64,000 bases of DNA from Sebastes aleutianus (lineage: Eukaryota; Chordata; Actinopteri; Perciformes; Sebastidae): contig CAKAKS010000032.1 in the NCBI GenBank assembly GCA_916700875.1, positions 4,751,001 to 4,815,000 of the forward strand. Reading direction: 5' to 3'. Each line of letters begins with the position of its first letter. The stretch's first letter is position 1. The notes beneath the pieces were generated by a model. It made no database searches, was not told where the DNA came from, and saw only the letters and a list, made by a program, of their open reading frames with translations. Below, piece after piece: positions 12,240-24,225 of the stretch. A program made the translations under genes and the position numbers.

Positions 12240-12725
12240 TTAAAGGTCCCATATCGTGCTTTATTTTGTGTTTCTACTAGAACATGTTAACAGGCTGTAA
12301 TGTTCAAAAAATAACTTTATTTTCCTCATTTTGACTGCCTCAATATACCTCTATTCACTCGCTGTTTGAAACGCTCCGTTTTAATGCATATCAACGGAAT
12401 TGCTTTGCTAGGCAACAGCTTGGGTCCATGTTTACTTCCTGTCAGCTGATGCTGTGTACATACACTGCAACAGGAAATAAACTGGGACACATTTAGAATG
12501 TTTATGTTTAAAACCTTGCAATGATCTATATATTGTATATTTGTGACATCACAAATGGGCAGAAATCCTGACGGCTTGTTTCAAACGCACAATTTCTAAA
12601 TACGGGCTGTGTGTATTTCTCCGTATATTGAGCGTTTTGATAGTTTAACAGTATTTATATATCACTTAAACCTGCTTTATAATATAAAAGATATGAAAAT
12701 CTCACTTTTTACAATATGGTCCAAT
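12240..12725 (+). mobile_element. TTAA-flanked DNA element, family of 5504, copy 2
   Basis: It starts TTAA-AGGTCCCATATCGTGC and carries ACTAGAACATG and GAAACGCTCCGTTTTAATGC. Its right end, ACAATATGGTCC, has lost the last bases seen in the inverted copies at 21207 and 33361. No coding sequence. Confidence 0.8.
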
Positions 12726-12734
12726 GTCCTCTGG

Positions 12735-13062
12735 CACAGTAACAGACCGTGACAAGGAGGTCTATTTTTATTCTTTTGAACACGATACCTCTGGAACACC
12801 TGGAGGGAGTTTCTCAAATTTGACATAAACGTCCACTTGGACTCAAAGACGAAATTATTAGATTTTGATGGTCAAAGTTCAAGGTCACTGTGACCTCACA
12901 ACACATAACTCAATAATTCATATGCTAATTATGGCAATATCACACAAATGTCTAACAGGATAAAATTATGTGAAGTGATGACATTTTGGACAAACATGGA
13001 TTTAAACTGACCCTTGACTTGTTAGCGGAGGCATGCAACCGTGAGGCGGTAATTCTGGTTCT
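12735..13062 (+). repeat. Dispersed repeat ending GAGGCGGTAATTC
   Basis: The last 130 bp (TAATTATGGCAATATCAC, then GGAGGCATGCAACCGTGAGG) recur at 20490-20612. The 5' part has GGTCAAAGTTCAAGGTCACTG. The class is not recognised. Confidence 0.7.
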
Positions 13063-14460
13063 TTGGTCTGTGATGTCCTAACCTCAGTCTTCAGAAGCCA
13101 AAGTAGCACTTATTTGCAACAAAATGCAGCTGAAACCAGTCCGGCACTGCTGCATTGTCACACAGACCCATGCAATGAATTGTAACCCGTTCAGCTGAAG
13201 ATGTCGACCCCAATAGTCCAATTGCCCCGGAGCAAACACATTTCGGCTGCAGAACGCTCCCTAGACAGCGTTTCAGAGAGGAGTTTGTGGGGGTGGGGGA
13301 GCGAGAACATGCTTCAGGGGAAGAAAAACATGTCGTCGATCTGGGAAACGATTAAATCCAGATTCCTACCGACAACATTTCTCACCCACCCCCCAACCCC
13401 CCCCACCCCCACCCCCCAGAGGGGGAATGACACGGGTAGCGGCACAGAAAGAAAGACGGTGGGAGCGAGAGCTGGAGAAGGAAAGAGAGATTATGAGCGA
13501 GAATGTGCTGGTTATCTTAATTAAATGGAAGTGCATTTTATCCTCCTCCTATTGATTTCTGCCAGGGGCAGTGTGTGTATTTCAAAGGGAAAGTCTGCTC
13601 TGTAATGCCGGTTTGGAGGCTGTGTTTTTTTACTCACGGCAGACGTGACTATTGCAGTCAACAAACAATTGAGATAGTCATTAAAAGGAAGAACAAAGCT
13701 GAGCTCTAAGAAACAATGCACAGCTGCCAGACTCAATTTGGCTCAATGCTGCAGGATCACATGTACAAATGCATGACATATGATATGCATGAAAGAGAAA
13801 GAGAGAGTAGCGCATATTTGCGAAAGGTGTTTGTTTACATGGATGCTTTTGTGACTGTGTGTGTGTGTCACCCATAAGCGTTGTATTTGCCGTTGCCGAT
13901 ACCATCATCCAGGCCGCACAGGTCAAAAAGCAATGCATTTTGATTTCCCTTCCCTCCCTTTCTGTCCACCCTCCATTCATTTCCATTTTGGGAAGTTAAT
14001 GTTAACAGTTTTGTCGAGAGCACTATGCTCCAGGCAACACTGCTTATGTATAACTTTTGCAATTTAAGTGACCTGCTTTCTGTCAGGGACTTTTTCCCAT
14101 TACTGGGAATGACATTTCATTTAGACTCCATCATCTCTCTCTCCTGCTCGTTCTCTATTCCCTTTCTCTCAACACCTCTCTTCCTTTATCCCTTCACCTC
14201 TCCCTCTATCTTTACATCCTATTAATTATGTTTTACACATGTTTTATTTTGCACCATGTTGCTCTCCATCTCACATGTTGACCGTTGACACTACACAGAG
14301 AGGTGTTTCTGTTATTCAGCCCACAGTCATTGATGTAAATGGGGGTGGACAGAATAATATGTATAACCTAAAACCCTTTGAACATCATAAACTTCATGAA
14401 GGTTTAGAGATGTGGAGATAAAGACACAATTGGACTGCTGCTACAATCAGAATCTGCAGC
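13063..14460. other. Low-repeat unassigned sequence
   Basis: It contains a C-run near 13390-13420 and a 107-codon frame at 13201 without a domain. The stretch 13520-13640 has mixed-composition texture that might be a conserved element. No function is assigned. Confidence 0.35.
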
Positions 14461-15025
14461 CTGATCTCATGGAAGGCGTATAAATAGCACAACATTTTAA
14501 GGACATGCCACGTGTCATGGTAACACTTCTAGGGTTTCATTTCACGCCGCGGGGTTGAAACAGTCACGGTTATGATTAGGCAACAAAACCATTTAGTAAG
14601 GTTTAAGAAAAACATCATGGTTGGACTTACAATAAGTACGGAACCTAAGTAAAAAAGGGACATAAACAATGTATCAATAAGTACGGAAGAAACGTCACAA
14701 ACATAACTTTGTAACGTAACGTAAATAACTGTCTTCCTCTCGTCCTGAAAGTCCTGTGTTTATTGGACCCGTCCACCTCCCCCCTCCCACCCACTGTAAG
14801 CAGTCACTAGCTCTGAGTGACGCATTTACATTGCAGTCAGTACAGACTACATGGCGTGAAACCATATGCCAAAAGAAAGACCTACAGTACGTTGTGATTG
14901 CACATAAAATGACTTGTCATGACTTGTCTCGCTGTGTCAATCATTTCATACCATTTGGTGAGAACGGGCTGGAATATCAGTGTAGACCCTTTTAATGCCG
15001 ACATCATGATTACATCACAATGTTG

Positions 15026-15103
15026 CTAATAGTTTAGCCTTCTGCTAACTGTAACTACAGCTGTGAGCCTTTGGCTGTGGGTAGCAGAAGCGTAACTATT
15101 AGC
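15026..15103. repeat. Imperfect hairpin module, copy 1
   Basis: The left arm CTAATAGTTTAGCCTTCTGC and the right arm GCAGAAGCGTAACTATTAG are inverted copies with a few mismatches. TTTCTCTCCATCTCT follows. The same module is better preserved at 48958-49017. Confidence 0.8.
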
Positions 15104-15460
15104 AACACTTTCTCTCCATCTCTGAAATGCTTCACCGATATTGTCAGACTCTCTTTTAGACTTTTTGGGTTGCTTTGCCGTGTAGGCAGCTGTTGCCGAT
15201 GCTGGAATAGCGACTTTTTCTGCAGGATAGTTATAGACATCCAAATATTTATACATCCGCAGTTTCTCTTTACTATGCATGCTTGGTTTCTCTATCAGGT
15301 GTGTAAATGTCTGGCCACTGAGTCAACCAAGGGGTCAGCCAATCTGGTCCCATTGGTTAATGTGAACTTTCTCAAGTAACACTCGCGATGCCTGAGAGTG
15401 AGTGACTGTACATATTCAGAGAAACTAGTATTTTCTTCAGCCATCGTTGAAAAAAAAAAA

Positions 15461-16010
15461 CTAGAATTACACTCGGAGAGCGCAGACCTCCTCCAAGGTG
15501 CCTGACTTTAAAAACAGATCACAGCTCACAGCTGGTGGTACCGTGAGGTGGTCGGCTTATTATTAACACGGTGTGTTTCCGTGTAACGTATCGGCGGATG
15601 CCTCTCTCGTTCAGCAGTCTTGATATGTCTGTATAACGTTACACTACGTTGTCTCTCATCCCGTCATCTACCGCTTTTTTCTTTCTCACCGCGGACGGCA
15701 TGCAACTTCCGCACACACATCAACACACGTATCTCTCTGCTCTCAGAAGGAGGCGGGGTCACGCGTCATCAACGCGTCATCAGTTACACTGCACATGTAT
15801 TATACCCTGTGGTTTTAATGCTCAGGCTGATCAGAATCCTTAAAAATATTCCTGAAACCGGATCATGATCTGGATCGCCACCACAATCTAATGGATTGTT
15901 CATTGTGCTACACCTCACCCCTCCAAAAAATGTCATTCAAATCCATGACAAACTTTTGGAGTAATCCTGCTAACAGACAAACAAACCAACCAACAAGCCA
16001 ACAAAACTTG
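15461..16010 (-). mobile_element. Dispersed DNA element, inverted relative of the copy at 42175
   Basis: It begins CTAGAATTACACTCGGAGAG and continues CGCAGACCTCC, GTGAGGTGGTCGGCTTATTA and ATCCCGTCATCTACCGC. It ends in a CAAAC/CAACC-rich stretch. It matches the 610-bp insertion at 42175-42784 in reverse orientation, and CAGTTACACTGC differs in copy number between the two. A short third remnant lies at 57357-57392. Open frames are by-products. Confidence 0.85.
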
Positions 16011-16430
16011 CTGGCCAGCGTTAGCTAATGTGGTCAAAGAATTATTTTACCTCCACTAACGCTCCGCCCACAAAAATACATCATCATGATTACTAAGAGA
16101 AAAGGGGGCTATATGGTGCAGAATACAGTGGCTTATGCAGACACAGTGTATTTGAGACAGTATATGTAGATACTATGCTACCCTCCATTTTTGGAAAACA
16201 AAGTGCTGGATGGATGGTACGAGTTGATGAGGTTTCTCTGCTTGCATTTCTTTCTTTTTTTTTACATCGTAATGCTACGATACACCATTTATTTCACTTG
16301 CCTCAAAACTCATAGTCCATCTTGGCCCATCTCACACAGTTCAATATGCAATGAACCCAAAAAGATTGCTGATATCACATAGTGTGTATGGCCTTTAACC
16401 ATAACGTCAACCTGTAACCGCATCTATGGT

Positions 16431-16545
16431 AAATGGGCTGCATTTATATAGAGCTTTAAAATGTGCCTCTCATTCACACACACACAGGTGGCAGCAAGCT
16501 ACCATGCAACTCTGTAGCATCGCCCAGAGGGGGAACCTCAAACTT
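16431..16545 (+). repeat. Fish interspersed repeat block
   Basis: The words TAAATGGGCTGCATTTATAT, AGAGCTTT, GTGCCTCTCATTCACACAC and GGTGGCAGCAAGCTACCATG form a block common in fish genomes, shortened here. The family name is not certain. Confidence 0.6.
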
Positions 16546-16599
16546 AGTGTCACCAAAGATGGACAAAGCTTTCCTCTACCCAGTTGTACTGTAATGGTC

Positions 16600-16890
16600 G
16601 TCCAGTGACTTTTGTTGGCAGCCTACTATCTTTACTGCTGATGACGATCCTGGCCAGCTTGTTTTTTTTTTGTTAATGTCAAATGTCCAAACCAGACAGA
16701 GATATTAAAAACAAGAATACTCTCTATCAGGCTGACGTATACACTTTTTCTAAAACGTCAACACTGACCCCAAACCCCTTCAATTTCCTAATTAAAAACA
16801 GTCTCTGACTGACGGATTTCAGAATCAACACTGTCCATGTGTGTTCCTAGATAAAACAGTTGACAATTTCCACAGATAGGTCACAAAGTG
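16600..16890 (-). pseudogene. Non-LTR retrotransposon ORF2 C-terminal fragment
   Basis: The reverse strand reads SQRLFLIRKLKGFGVSVDVL, then LIESILVFNISVWFGHLTLT and, after a slip in an A-run, NKLARIVISSKDSRLPT. This order (QRLxxIRKL, ESxxxFxxxxWFG, KLxRIV) is typical of the region after the polymerase in fish LINEs whose hosts were long inactivated. The catalytic core is missing. The 5' side is lost at about 16890. Confidence 0.75.
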
Positions 16891-17089
16891 GGGGTGGGTC
16901 TACATGGTTTAACACTAAGACCGCCATATAGCCCAAGCCATTTAGCATTGTGGTTCCAAAATTTGAATTATTCCGTCATTGTGTATGATACGTTTCCCTC
17001 CTGCACTGACTACTCCTAAATACCTATTCTGCACATGCCTTTATTGTCATACTGATCAAATAACATTTATAAAACCAAATAGATGGAAT

Positions 17090-17310
17090 TTTGGTGGGGG
17101 GTTTTTTTCATGCCAAAAGCCCCCTTTAGTCGCCAGCAGTATTTCCTATACAGCAGCCAAATTGATGCATTTGCATAATGGCCGTAAAAATCACATTGAG
17201 ACAATGAATGGGACACAGAAACTAATTTGCATGCCAATATTCACTCACAGGCACTAATAATCATTTCTAATCACACTACACAAGGTATGTAGACCCATAA
17301 TATTCATCAC
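17090..17310. other. Candidate conserved non-coding element
   Basis: Repeat-free sequence with clustered homeodomain/POU-like words: GATGCATTTGCATAATGGCC, CTAATTTGCATGCC, ACTAATAATCATTTCTAATC. This resembles neural enhancers, but conservation cannot be tested here. Confidence 0.3.
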
Positions 17311-17376
17311 ATCATATGTGTAAATAATCAGAAATTAAAATAATCACACTTTTTGTCTAACTATAAAAGTTGTATC

Positions 17377-17398
17377 TGTGTGTGTGTGTGTGTGTGTG
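17377..17398. repeat. TG dinucleotide repeat
   Basis: Eleven TG units. Confidence 0.95.
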
Positions 17399-17689
17399 CA
17401 CTATATCAATGTATACTTAGGGCTTTAGTTTGAAGCTTCATTCATAAAGATGACATTTGAATTATTATTATTAATAAGTTACAGAAACATTGTGCTCCGT
17501 CCTCTCTCCATTATTGTCTCAGTCTTCAGTCCAAAAGTCAAAATGTATTGAAAAAAGAGAGATGTAACCATTTCAAAAATTCACAACATGTTTTTATTTA
17601 GCGAATACATTCTGTTCATATTTGTTGGTATTTAGCAATTAAAAAACAACATTTTGTTCCGGTACTTTTGCTTCACCAGACATTATTAC

Positions 17690-17960
17690 TGCACCGGGTG
17701 GCAGCCTGAAAATATTGTTTTTTTTTGGCCAGCTGTTTGGCGGGGCTGAGCGAAGGGTCAGTTATCACTTTAGAAATTGGGAAATGGAAAGAAAAACTGG
17801 AGAAGCAGTGTTGAAGGTGACCTCTGATCTTTCCACATTATTGCTCGGCTAATTAAAACGTCGGTGCTATCAGATGGAGGGAGGCTAAGCGGATATACAC
17901 ACCTCGTCAGGCTGGCTGAACGTACGTAGGAGGTAAATGCCTATCACTGATTCATCTCGC
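17690..17960. other. Candidate conserved non-coding element
   Basis: Repeat-free sequence with CGGCTAATTAAAACGTCGGTG and CACATTATTGCTCGGC words and balanced composition between AT-rich flanks. The call rests on texture only. Confidence 0.25.
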
Positions 17961-18524
17961 ACTTAGCCTACCGCCATCTCAGCATAATTCAACCTACTAA
18001 ATATTCCCTTTATCCTTTAAGTTAAAGTCAAATTCCCTGAGAGAGAGATGAGTGGAAAACATTTGCGTTGTGTACTGTTATTGAAAATGAGATTGCTTTT
18101 TTGTGACATAACCTCAGGGCTGTGCACTGGGCCCACTAAGCTTTTTAACGTTTATAGGCTCAGAGAAGAGAAGTCCATTATGTCTGATGGAGAATGCTTA
18201 TTACTACAGTGAGGGATTATTTTCTCAGAGGTCAGTGTAGAATCAGACTGTGATCAGTATCTCTGTGTCCTCTGTCTTGGAGGAAACTTCTCACACATTT
18301 TGTAATACTGTATAATACTGTACATTAATGAGAATTTCCTTCCCAGATGCACGACAGCATTAATCGTTTTTTTAAGACTCGAAACAACCTATGTTTGCTT
18401 TTTTCCGTTTGCATTTACAGCTAAGAGTAACTGCTGTCATCACTTAAGTACCAAAGGTGGAAGTAGCATGACAATACAATACAACTGTAAAACCTTTTAC
18501 GGTGTTCTACACTGGTTCTTCAGC

Positions 18525-18680
18525 TGCTAAATGCTCCACTATGTTCACCAGCAAGTCACTAACTTTGTCTGTCTGCTGTTTGTTGCTGGGGTGCAGCTGC
18601 TTAGCAGGTAGTGTAAAGTGGGTTTATCAGAGCTTTTTTACTGAACTTCTAGAAACGATGAGATGATGAGAGCAGAGTTT
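18525..18680 (+). repeat. Dispersed repeat, copy 1
   Basis: AGCTGCTAAATGCTCCACTA and AGTGGGTTTATCAGAGC recur at 55552-55690 with drift and an internal deletion. Class unknown. Confidence 0.7.
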
Positions 18681-18808
18681 GCTGGCTGTCAAACCAAAAC
18701 AATGAGCTGAAAAATGTTCTGTAGAGCCGAGTGGAACTGCACTGCAGAGTTGCTTAGAATCCTCTGTGGGTCCATCATCACTATAGGAGTGACACGTTTC
18801 ACTTTACA

Positions 18809-19160
18809 CCAGCCCGTTCTCATTCCCAGGGCGTCAAATACCGACACGCACCAGGGACAGTGTGCCGGGAGTGTGGTGATGTAGCTTTAGGAAGGAAAAG
18901 ACACAAAGGCTGGGTGGGAGGGTCCAACAAACATAGGTTTTCATCCAGGAGGCCGCTGTTACAATCAGCTGTTTGTGTCCCGTGTTCACAAAATTCAATA
19001 TTATTTTCACTATACAAACGTAGTAGAATTAAGCCCAACCATGTTTGTTTTTTTCATAAACCTAACTATAGTGGTTTTATTGCCTAAACCTAAGCAAGTG
19101 TTTTTGTTTAATTCACAACATTAACCACGTGATTACTGCGACTGAAAAGTGACGCCGAGG
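18809..19160 (+). repeat. Dispersed element, copy with shortened 5' part
   Basis: It starts CCAGCCCGTTCTCATTCCCA, then GGGCGTCAAATACCGAC, and later AACCTAACTATAGTGG and CTAAACCTAAGCAAGTG. It matches the fuller copy at 54485-54996 and part of 45165-45440. Confidence 0.8.
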
Positions 19161-20244
19161 GTCAGGACAAAATGTCAACTTGTCCCACAAGATACTGTAC
19201 CCTGGGGTGAATGTAGGCCGGTACGGTCTGCACTGTCTGGTATTCCGTACAAGTAAAAGATTCAGTACCTGTAAGAGGGACAGTAGCTGCCTGCAAAACC
19301 GACATACAACAACCCGTCACTCGCCATCGCATTTCAACAAGAAAACATACAGTTAGCTTCCTCCACCAAAGAGGATGTTTTCGGCTTGGTTTGTTTGTTT
19401 GTTTGTATATTTGTACACGCATTATGCTTCACTTTCATTAACATTGCAAGACAGGGTATTTGTGCTGCATTCATGTTTCCAAATAAGTTCCCGACTGGGA
19501 GAAATTCACGTGAGCACCCCCCACCCAAGTCGGAACGACAACTCAAAAACAGCTCACGTGTTGTTTAAGCAATAAAATACAACACATCTTCGTAACGTCC
19601 ATGTTGTTTCCACATAACGACTTTAAGCTCATGAACACGCTGGAGTCGGAAAAACGACTTCCCAAATCGGGAAATGGGACCTTCCGAGGCGCATGTGAAT
19701 GTGAATAGCGTCCATGTTATTTCACATTTCAACAATCACCGGAATGGTGTTCATTCGCTGAGCAAAACCATATGTGAGTACCAAAAACGTGTGTTTGCCA
19801 AAGAGCTCCAAAACCCAATGAACCAATTGACTTTTTGTTGATAGGACCAAGGTGATGCTAACTTCTGCGTTTGCCTACAAAAATACATCATCCCTGCACC
19901 ACTCTATTTCTCCATTCCTTCCGGGGGTGAATACAAATGGCTCATCTAATGCCCTCATATTTCTTCGCCTCCATCATTGGCAGTATATTCTTTCCTAAGG
20001 GGCTGAGACATCTGCACTCCTCCCAGTACAGTAACAACGCTGAGGTAGGCGAGTGATGGATAGACTCTCCATGTCTGGTTGCACCGTGTTTGCTGGCTTC
20101 TAATAGAGTTGTTTTTTTTGTTTTCCTGATAGAGGTGTGATGCTATATGTGAGCATGGACATGGCTTCAATATGAATGAGTCACATGGATGTGCAAAGTG
20201 CACTGTCTGTTTATCTGCAGTTAGATAATGTGTCGTTCATAGAT

Positions 20245-20480
20245 TAAGTAAGGAATAATGTACAGTTAGCGGGTTCATTGTTGTGAAATAATCCCCGACA
20301 GGGCGATGCTGGGTGCAGCATCGGGGATTCTTTCACAACAATGAACCCGCTAGCTGTACATTATCCCGCTTATTACACGGCTACTTACTGAAGAAATCAA
20401 TATTTTGACACAAAAAACGGTTCGCCAGAGTCCGACATCAGAGTTGCGCCCATAGCAACGGTCCGTTATACAGAAATAAC
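20245..20480 (+). mobile_element. Fold-back element with 47-bp arms, copy 1
   Basis: The left arm (20252-20298) and right arm (20321-20367) are near-perfect inverted copies around TAATGTACAG...GTTCATTGTTGTGAAA. The 22-nt centre holds a further 8-bp stem, CGATGCTG...CAGCATCG. The right flank (GAAATCAATATTTTGACAC, CCGACATCAGAG, CATAGCAACGGTC) is shared with 63168-63300. It is a non-coding short DNA element. Confidence 0.85.
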
Positions 20481-20489
20481 AGACAGACA

Positions 20490-20612
20490 GGCTAATTATG
20501 ACAATTTCACCCAAATGTCTGGGTGTAGTGATGCCCTTTTGGACAGGCATGGATGTAAACTGACACTTGACTGGTTGGCGGAGGCGTACAGCTATGAGGC
20601 GGTAATTGTAGT
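20490..20612 (+). repeat. Second copy of the dispersed repeat at 12735
   Basis: GGCTAATTATGACAATTTCA through GGCGGAGGCGTACAGC and TATGAGGCGGTAATTG matches the end of the 12735-13062 copy. Confidence 0.75.
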
Positions 20613-20639
20613 TTTGTTTTCATTTATTATTTTTTTGAC

Positions 20640-20840
20640 AGACATGCGGTGTCAGCCGTCGTCATCACAGCACGACCCCACTTCATTGTCCTCACATTAT
20701 TCTGTCCTCAGTGGGACCTCTGCGGACTATATCAGTGGCTTCATCTATAGTGTCAAGGCCCGCCGCCAGGGAGTGGTGGCAGCGGCCGACGCTGTGCAGA
20801 CATTATCTGCATGTCATGATGCTGCGAGGCTGACTGGTGT
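20640..20840 (+). other. Unassigned higher-GC stretch, open in one frame
   Basis: The stretch around GGGACCTCTGCGGACTATAT and GGCCCGCCGCCAGGGAGTGG is more GC-rich than its flanks and lies in a 130-codon open frame. It follows a possible acceptor (TTCTGTCCTCAG). No domain is recognised and no donor-bounded exon is convincing. Confidence 0.2.
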
Positions 20841-21206
20841 GTGTGTGTGTCTGTGTATGTGTATTAGGAGGTCTGGGATTACTCATGGTGCCTGTCATTT
20901 ATGTTGAGGTTGTGCTTCCATCGTCTTCCTGTATACACAGTTGGGAACAGAGTAGATGTGTGTGTGTTGTGGGAAAGGTTGGGTTGCTAAGGAGTCAGTG
21001 AACACATTGCAGTAACGCTGAACCTTAAATTCTGTATTATTTCTCTATAACCACAGAAAAACATACATATACACATGTATACAGTATATAGTAAACACTA
21101 AGATAAATATTTAAACCCAGGACATGTTTTTGCTGAGATTCTACGAATTGAAAATTATATATATATGTAATATTGTATATGTAATATATGTCTTTTGCAA
21201 TAGTTG

Positions 21207-21711
21207 CAAAAGGTCCCATATTGTAAAGAGTCTTTTATATTATAAAGCAGGTTTAAGTGCTATATAAATACTGTTAAACTATCAAAACGCTCAATATACG
21301 GAGAAACACACACAGCCCGTATTCAGAAATTGTGCGTTTGAAACAAGCCGTTAGGATTTCTGTCCATTTGTGATGTCACAAATATACAATATTTAGACCA
21401 TTACACGGTTTTAAACATAAACATTCTAAATGTGTCCCAGTTTATTTCCTGTTGCAGGGTATGTAAATAACATCAGCTGACAGGAAGTAAACATGGACCC
21501 AATCTGTTGCCTAGCAACGTAATTCCATTGCAATTCCGTTGAAATGCACTAAAACGGAGCGTTTCAGACAGAGGGTGAATACAGGTATATTCAGACAGAC
21601 AGCATGTGGAAAATAAAGTTTTTTTTTAACATTACAACATTACAACATGTTCTAGTAGAAACACAAAATACAAGTATGAACCTGAAAATGAGCACGATAT
21701 GGGACCTTTAA
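21207..21711 (-). mobile_element. TTAA-flanked DNA element, family of 5504, copy 3 (inverted)
   Basis: It ends GAGCACGATATGGGACCT then TTAA; the left end CAAA-AGGTCCCATATTGTAAA has mutated flank bases. The interior matches the copies at 12240 (inverted) and 33361. Confidence 0.85.
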
Positions 21712-22022
21712 TCTCAGGGGTCAGTGGTGGTTCGTTCCCTGGTTTCTCTTGTCCACATCCAAGTGTCCTTGAGCAAGACCCTGCACCCCATATCCAGCTC
21801 CCCGCTGGACAGGCCAGAGCCATCGGTGTGAGTGTGTGCATGAATGGAAAGGTAGGGCAGTACATTTACAATTTACCTGCAGTAACTTTCCATACAAACA
21901 TATGCACACAGGAGCACAGCTCATCTTCTCAAATGGTGCTTTGTTGGATTAATAGTGGAGGTTTACTGAGCATATACAGCTTCTGATGAACACCTCGCCT
22001 GAGTAAATTTGATCATTGATAC

Positions 22023-22074
22023 GGTGCGTGTGCGTGTGTGCGTGTGCGTGTGTGCGTGTGTGTGTGTGTGTGTA
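22023..22074. repeat. Compound TG/CG microsatellite
   Basis: TGTG and CGTG units in a row. Confidence 0.9.
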
Positions 22075-22794
22075 GAGCAGATTACTGTGGTGGGCCCTGG
22101 CCCTATCTCTGTCGGCCAGTCGCTCTCTGTAACGCCACTCACATGACAACTCAGAGAGAGAGAGAGCTGTTATCTCTGCCCCTCCAGATCCAGCCCCCCC
22201 CTCACCCCTCCTGCCCCTACACATTATTTCCATCTCTCTGTCTCCCCACTTTTATTTCACTTTCATCTTTATTGCAGGATTGCTTTACTATTTATCTGTA
22301 GGGCTCTGTGTTTTTAAAGATAATACCACTTTTTCCAGGCTCGTCTCTTTAAGCTATACATACTTTATTATGTAGATAGATACAGACAGATAGATAGATA
22401 CAAATCACTTCATAGTTTTACATTATCAAGCTGTTGTCATAACTACAAGTCATCCACATTTCCATTTTGTCATCTACAATTTGACTCCTTTTTTTCTTTA
22501 TTGTGTTAAATGAAAAAGGAAACGCCTTCAACACCACAACTGTCCTTTCGCCAAAATCTGTTAGCCGATCTCTGAGCTCTCTTTGTCCCTCCTGTTCACC
22601 TTGTCCTCCTGTCTGCTGCCCCTCCAGTCACAGAGGGAGCAAGGGACAGAGGGACAGACAGCAGAGGAGTCAAATGAAAGCATTGTTTCAAGGGGGGGGG
22701 GGAGAAGGGAATAGTGGGCGACCGGGCATGTGTGCCGTTACACACCAATGACTCGCACTTCAATACCTCCCCCACCCTCAGCTGTTCAGTTCCC

Positions 22795-22795
<1 letters not shown>

Positions 22796-22836
<41 letters not shown>
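22796..22836. repeat. AC dinucleotide repeat
   Basis: About twenty AC units. Confidence 0.95.
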
Positions 22837-22838
<2 letters not shown>

Positions 22839-23944
22839 ACTATAGTATGGGTATCACCTACACACTCACACATATCGTACAAGTGATGCATATTTGATAG
22901 AATGGTGTGAAATTTGATATCCAGAGCATTAATATATTATCATCAACTATTGTCTATGTAAAGCTATAGAGGAGTAATGTCTACCTGAGCAGAGAATGAA
23001 GTCTCTCTGTGTGTGTGTGTGTGTGTGTTGGAATCAGAGCTTCTCTGTGCTTTTAGCGCATGTGAGTGTTATAGCTGATACTGGCTGATAACGGCGCCGT
23101 CGTGGAAGCGTAGACCCACCCTCCGGTTCCCCCACCCTGGTAAACACTTTTAGCTCCATCAGCACTTTCGCCGTTGTTTGCACTGTTTAGGGTTGTTAGC
23201 GCCGTTATCTGCAAGCTGCTGCTCGCCGTCGCCATGTCGAGGGCCGTTGAGAGGCAATAGAAATGCTCCCAATCCCAATATTTAGCGCCTTCAACCTTTA
23301 CCAACATCAAATTCTAACCAAACCAAATAGTTCAATTTGCCTCAAACATCATTTTAGATTAACTAAATTGAATTTCCTGATCAATAACTTTAATCAACAC
23401 CTTGATCCAACCTTATTTCAACGTATTTGGTGGAGAAAAGCTCTTACATACATTTTAGTGAAACAATCGAAAATCTGAAAAATTACCTTGTTTGGATCAT
23501 TTTGTGTTTTGCTAACATTTTGTGGGACACTTTCCCAGTATGATGCAGCGCTGTGGAGCCCAGACAGGGCTGGAACTGGTGTGTTGTGGGGGGAGGGGCA
23601 GATTGAGAGGTGATTATTAGCGCTCCTCTGGGGCTTTTGTCTGGGCCCCATGAGAGAAAGAGGTTAACGCCACTTAGCCTCAGGAAGGCCCGCCGCCGCC
23701 TATTGTGTGTGTGTGTGTGTGTTCAGCTTACGGGTGTGTGTGTGAGTGATGGGCTTCCCTGCTGCGATCCAAAATCACTTATTATTTTCTTCAAACCATC
23801 GTACCCACCCGCCCCCTGTCAGTTTCATGCTGACACAAAGGCTCACATGTGTGCGTCGATGAACAAGGTTGTAAAAAGGCAAACGTTTGCAGCGGACTGC
23901 AGTTGTGTTTGTGCTGAAGGTTTGTCGTCACCTTCTGCTTGTGT

Positions 23945-24225
23945 GTAATGCCTCGGTTCCACTGCATGGTTCGGCTCCACTCGACTCACTTTTCGTACCA
24001 GGTACATTTCTAGATTTCTTTTTCCAGAGTGGGATTCTTAGCTAATCGTCATAGTGACGCCACGTGAAACTGACGTGACATCATCTTCCAACACCGTCTC
24101 CTACAAAATGACATTCCCATACAACTAAACTGCATCCTCAATGACGTTCGAGGGAAACATATTTTCTCCCAGATTACAGTCGCAGTTTTAAATACCAGGT
24201 TAACTTTGTAAATTGAAACAAAACA
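23945..24225 (-). repeat. Dispersed repeat pieces
   Basis: The first part, TGCCTCGGTTCCACTGCATG, is a common fish repeat start, cut short. From 24090 on, CTCCTACAAAATGACATTCC to GCAGTTTTAAATACCAGG is the inverted match of 54118-54235. Confidence 0.65.

Noticed and set aside
13201..13524. 107-codon frame as an exon
   Set aside because: No recognised domain, and its later part is a C-rich run plus a GAGA-rich stretch.
20252..20367. MicroRNA precursor
   Set aside because: The hairpin recurs as a dispersed element with the same arms, so a fold-back transposon explains it better. No small-RNA evidence is available.
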